Source: an uncultured Lachnospiraceae bacterium
GTDB lineage: Bacteria; Bacillota; Clostridia; Lachnospirales; Lachnospiraceae
Direction of reading: 5' to 3'
Assembly (NCBI GenBank): GCA_910588285.1
Contig: CAJUQB010000018.1
Span: 1-59,515 of the forward strand
DNA: 59,515 nt
The notes beneath the pieces are model-generated. The model was not told the origin of the DNA and ran no database searches. It saw only the letters and a list, made by a program, of their open reading frames with translations. Made by a program: the position numbers and the translations under genes. Below, one piece after another: positions 1 to 8,461 of this stretch (its first letter is position 1; each line of letters begins with the position of its first letter).

Positions 1-29
1 TATATTTGTGTGAAGTTTTCAATGTGCTA

Positions 30-400
30 AATGGGCCTTATTCGACCCCAACATCGTATGATGCGGGCGTCAAAAGGGGCTTTTCCATACTGTAACCGGC
101 AAATTGCACAGCATGTATACTGATTTGCGACTGCGTAGAATCTTAGTGCTTCTTCATGTTCTGTCATTTGTCCAACAATTCGGCGGCAGGGATGCCGACG
201 AAAGCCCGATCTGCGCCATGGACGGCGCATAGAGGGCGGTTGTGTCCGTAAGCAATGTCTTGGGCAGAACATGTTAGAAGCACTTAGATTCGGAGCCCGG
301 AGCAAAGAAGAATACATGCTGTGCCATTTGCCTGCGCAACGTGGCAAAACCACTTTTGACGCCCGCATCATGGTATTCTATTCGGTTGTTATGGGCCATT
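30..400. repeat. Long imperfect palindrome, possible MITE or structured RNA
   Basis: The left half of this gene-free stretch matches the reverse complement of the right half. Three arm pairs are clear: 59-76 with 353-370 (18 bp, perfect), 98-118 with 312-332 (one mismatch in 21), and 139-163 with 265-290. The apex is a 6-bp stem, 212-217 with 224-229, around a 6-base loop. Weaker pairing reaches about 30 and 400. No convincing gene lies inside. The right end stops a few bases short of the stop codon of the neighbouring lipoprotein gene. The left end may run beyond the window. A non-autonomous mobile element, or a long hairpin RNA, would both fit; I do not recognise the family. Confidence 0.7.
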
Positions 401-406
401 GAATGG

Positions 407-1729
407 CTAAGAGATCCGGAACCCGTTCCAGGATTCCTCCAGCTTCCGGCGCAGCTCCTCTTCGCTGAACAGATCAATCTCCCCCGGCTCCATGTAGAGC
501 CATCCAAACAGGACGGTCTTATGCTCCATGCCCTGGCACCGACGGCTCACTACGTTCTCATACTCCTCCAGGGCAATCTCATCGCCCTCCCCATTGTAAT
601 AGGTATGGCTCTCTGAATTCTCGGTGGAAACCCGCATATCTGCCCCCAATGTCTCCGTTGCTATGGATTTCCCGTTCTTTGTCAGAAGCATCCGTACCGT
701 CACGCCTTTTGCAGCTCCATCACGCATATAATCGTCGATTTCATACCAATAGGCATCTGCTGTGCTGTCATAATGAACCTGCGCCTTATTTACAGCAATA
801 TCCGGCCATGCATCATACTCTGTTTCCCCCTGGGAGATTGGGTCCAGGCCGGTTCCCTCTGCGTTCACCTCATAGCAGACGGCATAGGTAAACATCCCGC
901 TTCCCTGCAGGCTGGCATTCATAACCTCCAGCCGCCCGTTCTGGTCAAGATCCGTCACAATATAGCAGTAGTCGATATAATCCTCCGTGCCCCGCCACAG
1001 CTCCCGGTTGGCTGCAATCAGGTCAAGCTGCTCTGCCGCATCCAGGGTACTCTGCCCGTTTCCTCCTGTCCCCGCTCCTGCCGGCTCCTTGGGCAGCCCA
1101 AACTCTGCCGCCAGATACTCCCTGGCTCCTGCGATGGTATAGGACGTAAGCTCCTGAGTCATGGTCCCGGAAAGCTCCCGCATCAGGTTGAAATTCCCCT
1201 GGCTGCTGCCTTCATAATACCGCACCTCGCCGACAGACTCCTCCTGGCTGTCCAGGTAGGTACTGATTATAAGGATATCATCAAAGCCGTCCTGGTTATA
1301 ATCCCCAAAGGAAACGGCATCCACAGACTTCACCTTCAGCCCTTCCCGAAGGTTATCCTCCGTCATTCCATCCAGCTGCTGCCAGACTGCGTTGTTCTTC
1401 CAAATAAGAAACACGGCATCCCCGTACTCTCCGGCAGCCTCTCCCGGGTCATACGAGCGGAATGACACTGCCCCCAGCGGCTCTAGCACGGCGTCAAAGC
1501 ACTGTCCCTCAATCTCATCGCCCTTGGCATACCACTGTCCCGCATCCTTCGGCGTATCCTGGGAGACATCCGTTCCTGTCTCATCCTCCTGCTCCTCCTG
1601 GCTCTGCTCCGGCTCCCGGCTCTGCTGCTCCCCCTGGCCCTGCTCCGGCTCCTGCCCCCGGCTGCAGCCTGCCAGCAGGCCCAGGGCCAGAAGAAATGCC
1701 AGCCCAATCCAATGATTCCTCCGTCTCAT
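407..1729 (-). CDS. Lipoprotein with integrin/EF-hand-like repeat motifs, function unknown
   Basis: A 440-residue secreted lipoprotein. The start chosen has a GAGGAG ribosome binding site and begins MRRRNHWIG, followed by a hydrophobic signal segment and the lipobox LLAGC (Cys about residue 21). An in-frame start 27 codons upstream is less likely because it would bury the signal peptide. A linker rich in Glu, Gln, Ser and Pro follows the Cys. Two acidic calcium-loop-like motifs, DYNQDGFDD and DLDQNGRLE, resemble FG-GAP/VCBS or EF-hand loops. The rest is not recognised. It probably sits on the outer face of the membrane. The next gene upstream on the same strand starts only about 30 bp away, so the two may be cotranscribed. 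Confidence 0.75.
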   Translation of the reverse strand: MRRRNHWIGLAFLLALGLLAGCSRGQEPEQGQGEQQSREPEQSQEEQEDETGTDVSQDTPKDAGQWYAKGDEIEGQCFDAVLEPLGAVSFRSYDPGEAAGEYGDAVFLIWKNNAVWQQLDGMTEDNLREGLKVKSVDAVSFGDYNQDGFDDILIISTYLDSQEESVGEVRYYEGSSQGNFNLMRELSGTMTQELTSYTIAGAREYLAAEFGLPKEPAGAGTGGNGQSTLDAAEQLDLIAANRELWRGTEDYIDYCYIVTDLDQNGRLEVMNASLQGSGMFTYAVCYEVNAEGTGLDPISQGETEYDAWPDIAVNKAQVHYDSTADAYWYEIDDYMRDGAAKGVTVRMLLTKNGKSIATETLGADMRVSTENSESHTYYNGEGDEIALEEYENVVSRRCQGMEHKTVLFGWLYMEPGEIDLFSEEELRRKLEESWNGFRIS

Positions 1730-1760
1730 GTCTGTCTCCTCTCTGTCTGATGGCCGTCTC

Positions 1761-2171
1761 TCAGCGATCCATTTCATATACCTGATCCAGAATCCCGGCC
1801 ACCTGCTCAATCGTCTGGCGGCAGCGGATCTCCGGCCTGAAAAATTGCGGCTTCAGGCGGATGCAGTCCTCGGAACCGAATTCCTTTTGCACCAGCTTCA
1901 TATAGGTTCTCACCTTCTTCATCAGCAGCGGGCTGGTATGGCCTCCTGCCCCCTCCACGAACTTACAGCTTAGGGCTGCGCTGCCTCCGGTGACCGCGCC
2001 GCAGATATTGCCGCAGCCCATGCCCCCGCCAAAGCCGGCCATAGCCTTGACTGTCTCCGGGGGCATCTCCACGCCCCATGCATCCATGGCCGCGGAAAAT
2101 ACTGCCTCAGCACAGTTATAATTTGTTTCATTATTATAATATTTATCCAGATAATCTACTACCTTTGCCAT
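1761..2171 (-). CDS. C_GCAxxG_C_C family protein
   Basis: A 136-residue protein of the C_GCAxxG_C_C family, often linked to redox or metal binding though no activity is established. The family core is visible as NCAEAVF near residue 20, then GFGGGMGCGNICGAVTGG, with further cysteines in SCKF and EDCIRLK. The start MAKVVDYLD is chosen because an AGGAG site lies seven bases upstream; a longer frame starting 60 bases earlier has no such site. It lies just upstream of the lipoprotein gene on the same strand and is divergent from the MATE exporter. No signal peptide or membrane segment is seen, so it should be cytoplasmic. Confidence 0.85.
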   Translation of the reverse strand: MAKVVDYLDKYYNNETNYNCAEAVFSAAMDAWGVEMPPETVKAMAGFGGGMGCGNICGAVTGGSAALSCKFVEGAGGHTSPLLMKKVRTYMKLVQKEFGSEDCIRLKPQFFRPEIRCRQTIEQVAGILDQVYEMDR

Positions 2172-2316
2172 ATCTATTCTCCTTGTATCATAATTTGTGT
2201 CATTTGCATACACAATATACACGCGCCCCATTTGCCGGGCTGCCCATATCTTTCATTTATCAGAGCATTATACCATATTCCATGGCAGAAAGCCAGAAAA
2301 AAAGTTTGGCTTCCCC

Positions 2317-2345
2317 TTGACCATTGTGCCGTTTGAAGCTATAAT
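2317..2345 (+). promoter_or_regulatory. Sigma-A-type promoter of the MATE gene
   Basis: TTGACC (2317-2322) and TATAAT (2340-2345) are separated by exactly 17 bases. They lie 28 bases upstream of the MATE start codon, with the GGAAGGAG ribosome binding site in between. Confidence 0.8.
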
Positions 2346-2372
2346 AGGTACTCTATGGAAGGAGACGCGACT

Positions 2373-3779
2373 ATGGAACATTCAGCTGCCAAACAATCAT
2401 GGATCCGTAAATTTATCGGTGATAAGGCTTTCTATAAAATGGTGCTGGCCATTGCCGTACCCATCATGATCCAAAATGGCATTACCAACTTTGTGAATCT
2501 TTTGGACAACATCATGATCGGCCAGGTGGGCACCGAGCAGATGTCTGGTGTGGCTATTGTCAACCAGCTGATTTTTGTGTACAATTTGTGCCTGTTCGGC
2601 GCAGTATCCGGCGCAGGCATCTTTACCGCCCAGTTCTTTGGCCAGAAGAACCAGGAGGGTGTCCGCCAGACCATGCGTTTTAAGATCTACTCTGTGGCCG
2701 GAATCACCATTCTGGCAGTGGCGCTTCTTCTGGCGGGAGGGAATTCCCTGATCAGTACATACCTCCAGGGAGAAGGCTCTGCGGCCAGCGCTGCCTCCAC
2801 CCTGTACTATGGCCGGCAATATCTCCTGGTGATCCTTCTCGGGCTTCCTGCCTTTGCCATGAGCCAGGTCTATTCCAGCACCCTGCGGGAATGCGGGGAG
2901 ACGGTGCTGCCCATGAAGGCCGGAATTGCGGCTGTGTGTGTCAACCTGGTATTCAACTATCTGCTGATCTACGGAAAGCTTGGGTTCCCTGCCCTTGGCG
3001 TTGTGGGCGCAGCTGCCGCCACTGTGCTTTCCCGCTATGTGGAGCTGGCCATTGTGGTATTCCGGGTCCATCGGGAAACGGAAGCCTACCCCTATGTCCA
3101 GGGCCTGTACCGCAGCCTTCGGGTGCCCTCTGCCCTGGTAAAAAAAATCATCCTCAAGGGCTCTCCCCTGCTGCTCAACGAGACGCTGTGGGCTGCCGGA
3201 ATGGCCATGCTGACCCGCTGCTACTCTGTCCACAGCCTGGACGTAGTGGCTGCCCTGAATATCTCCAATACCATTAACAATGTGTTCAATATTGTGTTTA
3301 TTGCCCTGGGAGACGCTGTCGCCATTGTGGTCGGACAGCTTCTGGGCGCCGGCAGGATGAAGGAGGCCAGAGACACGGACAACAAAATGATCGCCTTCTC
3401 CGTGGCCTGCTGCACCGGCGTTGCGCTGATTATGCTCCTTTGCTCTCCGCTGTTCCCCCGGATGTACAACACCACCGGGGATGTCCGCACACTGGCCCGG
3501 TGGCTGATCACCATCACCGCTGCATTTATGCCCCAGAACGCCTTCCTTCACGCCGCATATTTTACCCTGCGCTCCGGCGGCCGGACGATTGTCACATTTC
3601 TGTTTGACAGTGTCTTTATCTGGGCTGTCAGCATTCCGGCGGCAACATTGTTAAACCGTTTTACCGGCCTCTCCGTGCTGGGCGTCTATACCATTGTGCA
3701 GCTGGCCGACACAATCAAATGCATCGTTGGCTTTATCCTGGTGAAAAAGGGAGTCTGGATGCAGAATATTGTGGCTTAA
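2373..3779 (+). CDS. MATE family efflux transporter
   Basis: A 468-residue polytopic membrane protein of the MATE (MatE) family. These proteins export drugs, dyes or metabolites in exchange for Na+ or H+. The sequence shows about twelve hydrophobic segments in two related halves. The first half begins at FYKMVLAIAVPIMIQNGITN, followed by LLDNIMIGQVGTEQMSGVAI, a typical MATE signature with conserved Asn, Asp and Gly. The start is set by GGAAGGAG eight bases upstream; a start 18 bases earlier overlaps that site and is unlikely. The length is usual for the family. It has its own promoter and converges with the RloAB pair. The substrate cannot be told from sequence. Confidence 0.92.
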   Translation: MEHSAAKQSWIRKFIGDKAFYKMVLAIAVPIMIQNGITNFVNLLDNIMIGQVGTEQMSGVAIVNQLIFVYNLCLFGAVSGAGIFTAQFFGQKNQEGVRQTMRFKIYSVAGITILAVALLLAGGNSLISTYLQGEGSAASAASTLYYGRQYLLVILLGLPAFAMSQVYSSTLRECGETVLPMKAGIAAVCVNLVFNYLLIYGKLGFPALGVVGAAAATVLSRYVELAIVVFRVHRETEAYPYVQGLYRSLRVPSALVKKIILKGSPLLLNETLWAAGMAMLTRCYSVHSLDVVAALNISNTINNVFNIVFIALGDAVAIVVGQLLGAGRMKEARDTDNKMIAFSVACCTGVALIMLLCSPLFPRMYNTTGDVRTLARWLITITAAFMPQNAFLHAAYFTLRSGGRTIVTFLFDSVFIWAVSIPAATLLNRFTGLSVLGVYTIVQLADTIKCIVGFILVKKGVWMQNIVA

Positions 3780-4010
3780 TCCTGGAGCGTGCAAATACCG
3801 TTTTGTCATCAGCTTCACGTAAACGGGTAGTATTTCCGTTAAAATCATGAAATCAGGTTAAATAGATTTATTTGCTGCCCATTATCTTGAATGCATTAAC
3901 TTTTCCGGCTCTTTTTATGTAAGTTGTCGTTGCAGCCAAAACTTGTTAAATCTTATTGGGAATTTCTATACTAACACTAATAGCTGGTTGAACAATCACA
4001 ATAGTTCCCC

Positions 4011-4054
4011 TCAACAATTAATCAGAACTTCTAAGGTTTCTGATTAATTGTTGA
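4011..4054. terminator. Perfect 17-bp hairpin between converging genes
   Basis: Arms 4011-4027 and 4038-4054 are perfect reverse complements around a 10-base loop. The stem is AT-rich and has no clear U tract on either side. It sits between the MATE gene (ends 3779) and rloB (ends 4100 on the other strand), so a two-way terminator is the simplest reading; a protein-binding dyad is possible. The remaining gene-free sequence, 3780-4099, is AT-rich and shows only a weak bulged stem just after the MATE stop. Confidence 0.5.
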
Positions 4055-4099
4055 TATTCACCGCCAACTAAAATTTGACAATGACCAGCTTTATGTCTG

Positions 4100-4774
4100 T
4101 CAGCTATTTTTTGTATAAACTTTCCTTTTGTATGGTTCTACTTTTTCCCGTATTTCGCTTATCAATCTATGTACCGTTGTACACGGACACATCTCTGATG
4201 GCTTATCTATCCCGTCCCTCAAATACTGTATGAGACGGGATTCTGCTATTTTAATGGCTTCCATCTCATTACCACAACGATTCAGTATTGTATAAATCTG
4301 GTTGCTGGACTTTTTATATTCCTGTCCGGTTTTCTTTTCAAAAGTATTAGCAAACTCGCGACAGCATGTGACGGAATCTTGATAGCTATGCATTCTTCCA
4401 AAGTAAGTATCAAACCAAATCTCAATGCAAGGATTTGACCAGCCTACATTAACCCCTTCCCGTTTGGCATTTTCTATAATTTGATTAAAATAAATAACTC
4501 GATCACGGTCAAATACAATCCAAGGTTCTCCATATTGAGGTTCCATGGCAGCTTGCTCTTTACAGGCAGTAACAAGTTCATCTGTTTTAGCTTTAGAAAC
4601 TTTAATTACAATCCGCCCTTGTAAATCTTTAGGGAGAGAGTCCCGGAGGCCATACATATAGTTCTCTTCGGTTTCCCTTGTATCGGTTACTATAAAATAA
4701 TATCCCAAATCCGGAACTCTTGTGTGAAAGTTTTCTCTTCCTTTACGTTTTCCTTTTCTATCTGCTTTTGCCAT
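4100..4774 (-). CDS. rloB: RloB-like abortive infection protein
   Basis: A 224-residue RloB family protein, the second component of RloAB/AbiL-type phage defence. The N-terminus is very basic (MAKADRKGKRKGRENF). The motif YYFIVTDTRETEENY and the acidic PWIVFDRDR near residue 90 match the TOPRIM-like core expected for RloB, with Asp-x-Asp as likely metal ligands. WSNPCIEIWF is another conserved RloB segment. The gene starts two bases after the stop of the AAA ATPase rloA, and its GGGAGGG ribosome binding site overlaps the end of rloA, so the two are translated together. Sequence is AT-richer than the flanks, as expected for a transferred defence cassette. Function is inferred from family only. 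Confidence 0.85.
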   Translation of the reverse strand: MAKADRKGKRKGRENFHTRVPDLGYYFIVTDTRETEENYMYGLRDSLPKDLQGRIVIKVSKAKTDELVTACKEQAAMEPQYGEPWIVFDRDRVIYFNQIIENAKREGVNVGWSNPCIEIWFDTYFGRMHSYQDSVTCCREFANTFEKKTGQEYKKSSNQIYTILNRCGNEMEAIKIAESRLIQYLRDGIDKPSEMCPCTTVHRLISEIREKVEPYKRKVYTKNS

Positions 4775-4776
4775 GC

Positions 4777-6039
4777 TTATCCCTCCCTGAACATGTCAAA
4801 ATATTTCAATGTAGGGATCGCACCATATTTCCCAAGCAGATAATTTTTCTCGTAGCTTTCGTCTTTACGAATTTTTATACCATCTTCATCTACGAAATCC
4901 GCTAGAGAGTAGAGTGCAGAAACGCCATTGCCATCTTTTTCAGTAAACCAAATTTCATCTCTTCGAAGAAGATTATTAGAAAGCTGCCAGGAATCATGGG
5001 TTGTAAATACTAATTGGGCATGTTTTGAGTTGATTTCCGGGTTTAAAAAAGTAATCAAAAAGCTTCTAACCAGCAAAGGGTGTAACCTGGCATTCAATTC
5101 ATCAACAAACATCACTCCACCATTTTCCAAAGTGTCCTGCAAAGCAGGATAGAGTGCAAACATTTTTAAAGTTCCATCAGATTCCTCTTCCAATGGTATA
5201 GAGGCTGTTTCACCGTTGACCATGTGATGAATTGCGTCAATTTTAACATGTTTGAGATCCTCATCTTCGCCCTTCATAACCTCAACATGAAATCCAATTA
5301 TAGAAGGATCAAAAGATGAAAAATACGCAACAACTTTATCTTGAACAGATTTATTTTCTCCAAACCCTTCTGGAATGAGAGATGAAAGAAAAACGTTTTC
5401 ATAAGGATTTCCGAAATTAGCAAAATTTGTGTTATAAAACCAATCTCGAATAGACTTCAATTTCACAACTTTCAGTTTTGCACCCAAAGAAACAATAAGC
5501 GCTTCCTTATTCAGAGAAATACGAATAAGTTCCTGGCTCTTAGCCGGAAGTCCTGACAAATCCAGTTCATCTTCGTTGCGATAAAAAACTTGTTTATACT
5601 CCCGGGCAGTTTTGGCTTTTGAATTTAACCATTCTTCAATAACTCCATCTTGATTCAGTGTAAATCCGTAGTTGTATGATTTATGCCCACGTTCTTCTGT
5701 ATCCATAAAGTAAACTTCGAAGGAGGATTCTGCATCTCTACTGGTGCTATCAAACAAAAAAGGAGTATATTTTAATTTTTTACTTTTTGTTTTTTTGTCC
5801 TCTGGATCTCCGCCATATGAAAAAGAATCTATCACATAAGTCATCATATAACGAAAAGCGTCAATCACATTTGATTTGCCACTTGCATTTGCACCAAAAA
5901 TAGCTGCCGTAGGTAATAACTTCTCATACCCAGTAGAAATAACCCTGTCAGAATGTTCCGTAATTTTAGTGGCAGAAAGGTCTAAAATGGTATCATCCCT
6001 AAAAGATTTAAAATTTTTAAAGCGAAATTGTATCAACAT
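4777..6039 (-). CDS. rloA: RloA-like AAA ATPase (AbiL-type defence)
   Basis: A 420-residue ABC/SMC-like AAA ATPase of the RloA/AAA_21 group, partner of RloB. The N-terminus LIQFRFKNFKSFRDDT is the usual entry strand of this fold. Walker A is GANASGKSN at residues 49-57. Walker B is GGVMFVDELNARLHP near residue 310, followed by the switch histidine in FTTHDSWQLSNN. Homologues with RloB form two-gene abortive infection systems resembling AbiLi/AbiLii. AGGAGG lies eight bases upstream of the ATG. The pair has no integrase or transposase beside it, but sits downstream of the 3' end of a tRNA-Ala gene, a common site for islands. Confidence 0.87.
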   Translation of the reverse strand: MLIQFRFKNFKSFRDDTILDLSATKITEHSDRVISTGYEKLLPTAAIFGANASGKSNVIDAFRYMMTYVIDSFSYGGDPEDKKTKSKKLKYTPFLFDSTSRDAESSFEVYFMDTEERGHKSYNYGFTLNQDGVIEEWLNSKAKTAREYKQVFYRNEDELDLSGLPAKSQELIRISLNKEALIVSLGAKLKVVKLKSIRDWFYNTNFANFGNPYENVFLSSLIPEGFGENKSVQDKVVAYFSSFDPSIIGFHVEVMKGEDEDLKHVKIDAIHHMVNGETASIPLEEESDGTLKMFALYPALQDTLENGGVMFVDELNARLHPLLVRSFLITFLNPEINSKHAQLVFTTHDSWQLSNNLLRRDEIWFTEKDGNGVSALYSLADFVDEDGIKIRKDESYEKNYLLGKYGAIPTLKYFDMFREG

Positions 6040-6229
6040 GATGTATTACCTCCTGATTTTATTATACGCAGAATCCCAGAAAAATCAACATATATTTGAG
6101 GTTTTTTCTCAAATAAACCCAGTTTTTCGGTCCGTTATACGAACTATATGGTTTAGATAAATTAGACACGGCAATCAGCGATCCGGCAATGTACCGGACC
6201 GCTGGCACTATTAAATTTTGCCGTTAATG

Positions 6230-6287
6230 AAAAAACAAAAAGATAGCCGGAAAGCACTGGATCCGCTAAGGATTCCGGTGCTTCCGG
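6230..6287 (-). terminator. Rho-independent terminator of the tRNA-Ala gene
   Basis: On the minus strand a stem formed by 6247-6257 and 6277-6287 (CCGGAAGCAC against GTGCTTTCCGG, one bulge) is followed by a T-rich tract (complement of 6230-6241). It ends transcription from the tRNA-Ala gene 15 bases upstream. Confidence 0.8.
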
Positions 6288-6301
6288 CCTCTCTCCATCC
6301 A

Positions 6302-6374
6302 TGGAGCATATGGGATTCGAACCCACGGCCTCAACAATGCGAATGTTGCGCGCTCCCAACTGCGCTAATGCCCC
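6302..6374 (-). tRNA. tRNA-Ala (anticodon CGC)
   Basis: A 73-base cloverleaf on the minus strand. The acceptor stem pairs GGGGCAT with ATGCTCC (one G-T). The D stem is GCGC/GCGC with loop AGTTGGGA. The anticodon stem CAACA/TGTTG encloses the loop TTCGCAT, giving anticodon CGC, which reads GCG alanine codons. The variable loop is AGGCC and the T arm is GTGGG-TTCGAAT-CCCAT. The discriminator base is A and CCA is not encoded. It has its own promoter immediately upstream and its own terminator. Confidence 0.96.
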
Positions 6375-6383
6375 ATGAACATA

Positions 6384-6411
6384 AGTATAGCACAATTTTC
6401 GGAGAAATCAA
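6384..6411 (-). promoter_or_regulatory. Promoter of tRNA-Ala
   Basis: On the minus strand TTGATT (complement of 6406-6411) and TATACT (complement of 6384-6389) are 16 bases apart. The -10 box ends ten bases before the first base of the tRNA. The promoter fits in the short gap after the M56 peptidase stop codon. Confidence 0.8.
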
Positions 6412-6419
6412 GAGGTTTT

Positions 6420-8018
6420 CTACGGTTCCGGATATTTCTCCAGAAGGGTAATCTCATAGACCCGCCCCAGCTGCGCCGGGTAGCTCTCCATGATGGAGCC
6501 GTCATAGCGGATCTCCACCCAGTCCCCTGCCTTAAGCTCCCTTGCAGAAGACACGTTCCGGACAGGCAGGCTGATCCGGTCGGCAGAGGAAAGCTCCAGG
6601 GAATCGGGTGCAGGCTCCACCAGCATGAAGCCATCTCCCATTTCCAGGATCCTTGCCTTGAACTCCACTGACGCCACGTTCTCAATATCCTCGCCAAGGA
6701 ACCCATCCGGCAGGTAATCGCTGCCCGCATTATCATAGGCCTCCCACCACGGGCCGGAAAGCCAGTCATAACCTGCATCATAATATTCCCCGTCAATATA
6801 CAGATACAGGTTTCCGATATTGCCGATCTCATGGAGCATACCGTCTTTGGTGGTAATATAGAAGAAAGTACTTCCCCCATCCACCTCCTCATGACGGGTA
6901 AGGAGCCTCCCCCTGCTGCTTTGGATCAGCTCCACAAGCTCCCCAAAGTCCTCCCTCTCCATATTCCGGTACTGCTTCTCCGGCGCCTGGGAAAACACCA
7001 CAAGCTCTGCCTTCTCAATCTCCTCTACGGTTAAGCTCTGGGCCCACCTCATCCCGCTGCGGTCAGAAGCCGGATTGCTCAAAATGGCAATCACCGCCAA
7101 AATGCAGACAATCCCAGCCACAGCGCTTACCAATATCGCAGGCCTTTTGTACCGCATGATATTCTGGATCCGCTGTTTGGGATCCCCCTCTCCAAAGGCC
7201 AGGGGCGTGCCGGTAAAACTCCTCCCTCCGGTAGACAAATGCAGTAAGGCGTCGGCATACTCCCTGCGCACATCACGGTTTCCCCTCCTCATTACCCCTT
7301 CGTCGCAGCTCATCTCCATATCTCTTCCCGCCAGTATATAGGCCAGCCACACAAAGGGATTGAACCAGTGCAGGCACAAAACCAGGAAGGCCAGCATTTT
7401 TACCAGATAGTCCCGCCTGCGGATGTGGTACTGCTCATGTAACAGAACATACTCCCGCTCCTCCTCCCCCAGATCAGAGGGCAGATAAATCCGCGGCCGC
7501 AGAATCCCCAGCACAAAGGGCGTTGAAATATGGTCTGCCAGATAAATATTGTCCCGCAGCTGCATGGAGCATTCCACCCTCCGCCCAAGACGCAGCACGG
7601 ACCAGATACTGTACCCGGCCAAAACCGCGATCCCCAGCAGCCACACCAGGGCAAGAACCGGCAGAAGCTGTTCCAGCTTCATGGCCATACCCACTGCCCC
7701 TGTATGATTCGAAGAAGCCAGCGCCGCACCGCCGCCTGCAGCCACACCGGAAATCTCCCCGTGACGCCCTATGGTCAGGTCCGACAGATAATCCAGCCCG
7801 CCCCATTCCGTGACCCGGGCCCGCATCACAGAAGTCTTGGCAGTCAGCGGGGTAACGGGACACAGCAGACGAAACAGCACCGGCCCCCACAGCACATAGG
7901 AAAACCCCTTGGGCGCCCGGCAAAGGATCAGCCGCAGAATCACCACAATGAAGATCGCCTGTACTGCCGCACAGCTCATATTCAAAAAGACCCGCAAAAT
8001 CTCCCCCAAACCCTCCAT
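6420..8018 (-). CDS. BlaR1-like M56 membrane metallopeptidase with DUF3221-like tail
   Basis: A 532-residue M56 (BlaR1/MecR1) sensor-type zinc peptidase. The first 310 residues hold four membrane segments and the catalytic motif LLHEQYHIRRRDY (HExxH) near residue 200, with the downstream MSCDEGVMRR that supplies the third ligand. After the fourth membrane segment (RPAILVSAVAGIVCILAVIAI is split by Lys/Arg on its inner side) comes an external region of about 200 residues. Its last third resembles DUF3221 rather than the penicillin-binding sensor of BlaR1. An ATG start with GGAGAGGGG nine bases upstream is preferred to the GTG six bases earlier, which overlaps the blaI stop. It should cleave the BlaI-like repressor encoded just upstream. 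Confidence 0.88.
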   Translation of the reverse strand: MEGLGEILRVFLNMSCAAVQAIFIVVILRLILCRAPKGFSYVLWGPVLFRLLCPVTPLTAKTSVMRARVTEWGGLDYLSDLTIGRHGEISGVAAGGGAALASSNHTGAVGMAMKLEQLLPVLALVWLLGIAVLAGYSIWSVLRLGRRVECSMQLRDNIYLADHISTPFVLGILRPRIYLPSDLGEEEREYVLLHEQYHIRRRDYLVKMLAFLVLCLHWFNPFVWLAYILAGRDMEMSCDEGVMRRGNRDVRREYADALLHLSTGGRSFTGTPLAFGEGDPKQRIQNIMRYKRPAILVSAVAGIVCILAVIAILSNPASDRSGMRWAQSLTVEEIEKAELVVFSQAPEKQYRNMEREDFGELVELIQSSRGRLLTRHEEVDGGSTFFYITTKDGMLHEIGNIGNLYLYIDGEYYDAGYDWLSGPWWEAYDNAGSDYLPDGFLGEDIENVASVEFKARILEMGDGFMLVEPAPDSLELSSADRISLPVRNVSSARELKAGDWVEIRYDGSIMESYPAQLGRVYEITLLEKYPEP

Positions 8019-8020
8019 AC

Positions 8021-8383
8021 TCACTGCCCCTCTCCGTGATGAATAATCTCCATCAGCTCCTGGATCTCTGTCTCCGATAGCTTCTTCCTCGCTGTGAAGG
8101 CAGCCACAAAGGCAGGAAGCGAGCCCTCAAAGGCCTCCTCCACAAACTGCTGCCCCTGCAGACCGTAAAACTCCGTGCGGCTGACCACAGAGGACACCAT
8201 CCCCTCCTGATTCCGGAAAATCCCCTTCTCGCAGAGCTTCCGCAGTACATTGTAGGTGGTGGGCCGTTTCCAGTTCAGCTCCCTGGCGCAGAGCTGTGCC
8301 AGGTTCCTGGAATGGATGGGCTCATTCTGCCAGATCAAATCCGCAAAACGCGCCTCCACAACGCCCAGGTTGGTATCAATCAT
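8021..8383 (-). CDS. BlaI/MecI family repressor
   Basis: A 120-residue winged-helix repressor of the BlaI/MecI family. The helix-turn-helix is visible in the segment LAQLCARELNWKRPTTYNVLRKLCEKGIF (residues 28-57), where the W-x-x-T-T/V-x-x-x-L-x-R/K-L pattern is diagnostic. The C-terminal half is the dimerisation region cleaved by BlaR1-type peptidases in known systems. AGGAGGG lies upstream of the ATG. The stop codon overlaps a possible GTG start of the M56 gene, so the pair is translationally linked. Two matching dyads immediately upstream are probable operators. No beta-lactamase or penicillin-binding target gene is next to it, so the pair may control only itself or distant genes. Confidence 0.92.
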   Translation of the reverse strand: MIDTNLGVVEARFADLIWQNEPIHSRNLAQLCARELNWKRPTTYNVLRKLCEKGIFRNQEGMVSSVVSRTEFYGLQGQQFVEEAFEGSLPAFVAAFTARKKLSETEIQELMEIIHHGEGQ

Positions 8384-8417
8384 CTCAATTCCCTCCTTCT
8401 CACAGGTATCTCTTGTC

Positions 8418-8461
8418 AGTTTACTCCCAATAGACTACTCTTAGTTTATCACCAATAAACT
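8418..8461. promoter_or_regulatory. Two dyad operators upstream of blaI
   Basis: Two 19-base dyads of the same type lie 25 bases apart: AGTTTACTCCCAATAGACT (8418-8436) and AGTTTATCACCAATAAACT (8443-8461). The second has perfect 7-base arms AGTTTAT/ATAAACT around five bases. Their similarity and position just upstream of the repressor gene point to BlaI-type autoregulation. The second overlaps the degraded 3' end of the neighbouring pseudogene. Confidence 0.75.

Noticed and set aside
27..371. Short open frames inside the 30-400 palindrome
   Set aside because: They read across both inverted arms, have no ribosome binding site and no recognisable domain; the palindrome explains the open frames.
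6302..6374. Attachment-site duplication of the tRNA-Ala 3' end flanking the RloAB pair
   Set aside because: I looked for the T-arm and acceptor sequence between 3780 and 4100 and found no copy, so an integrated element with intact ends is not supported.
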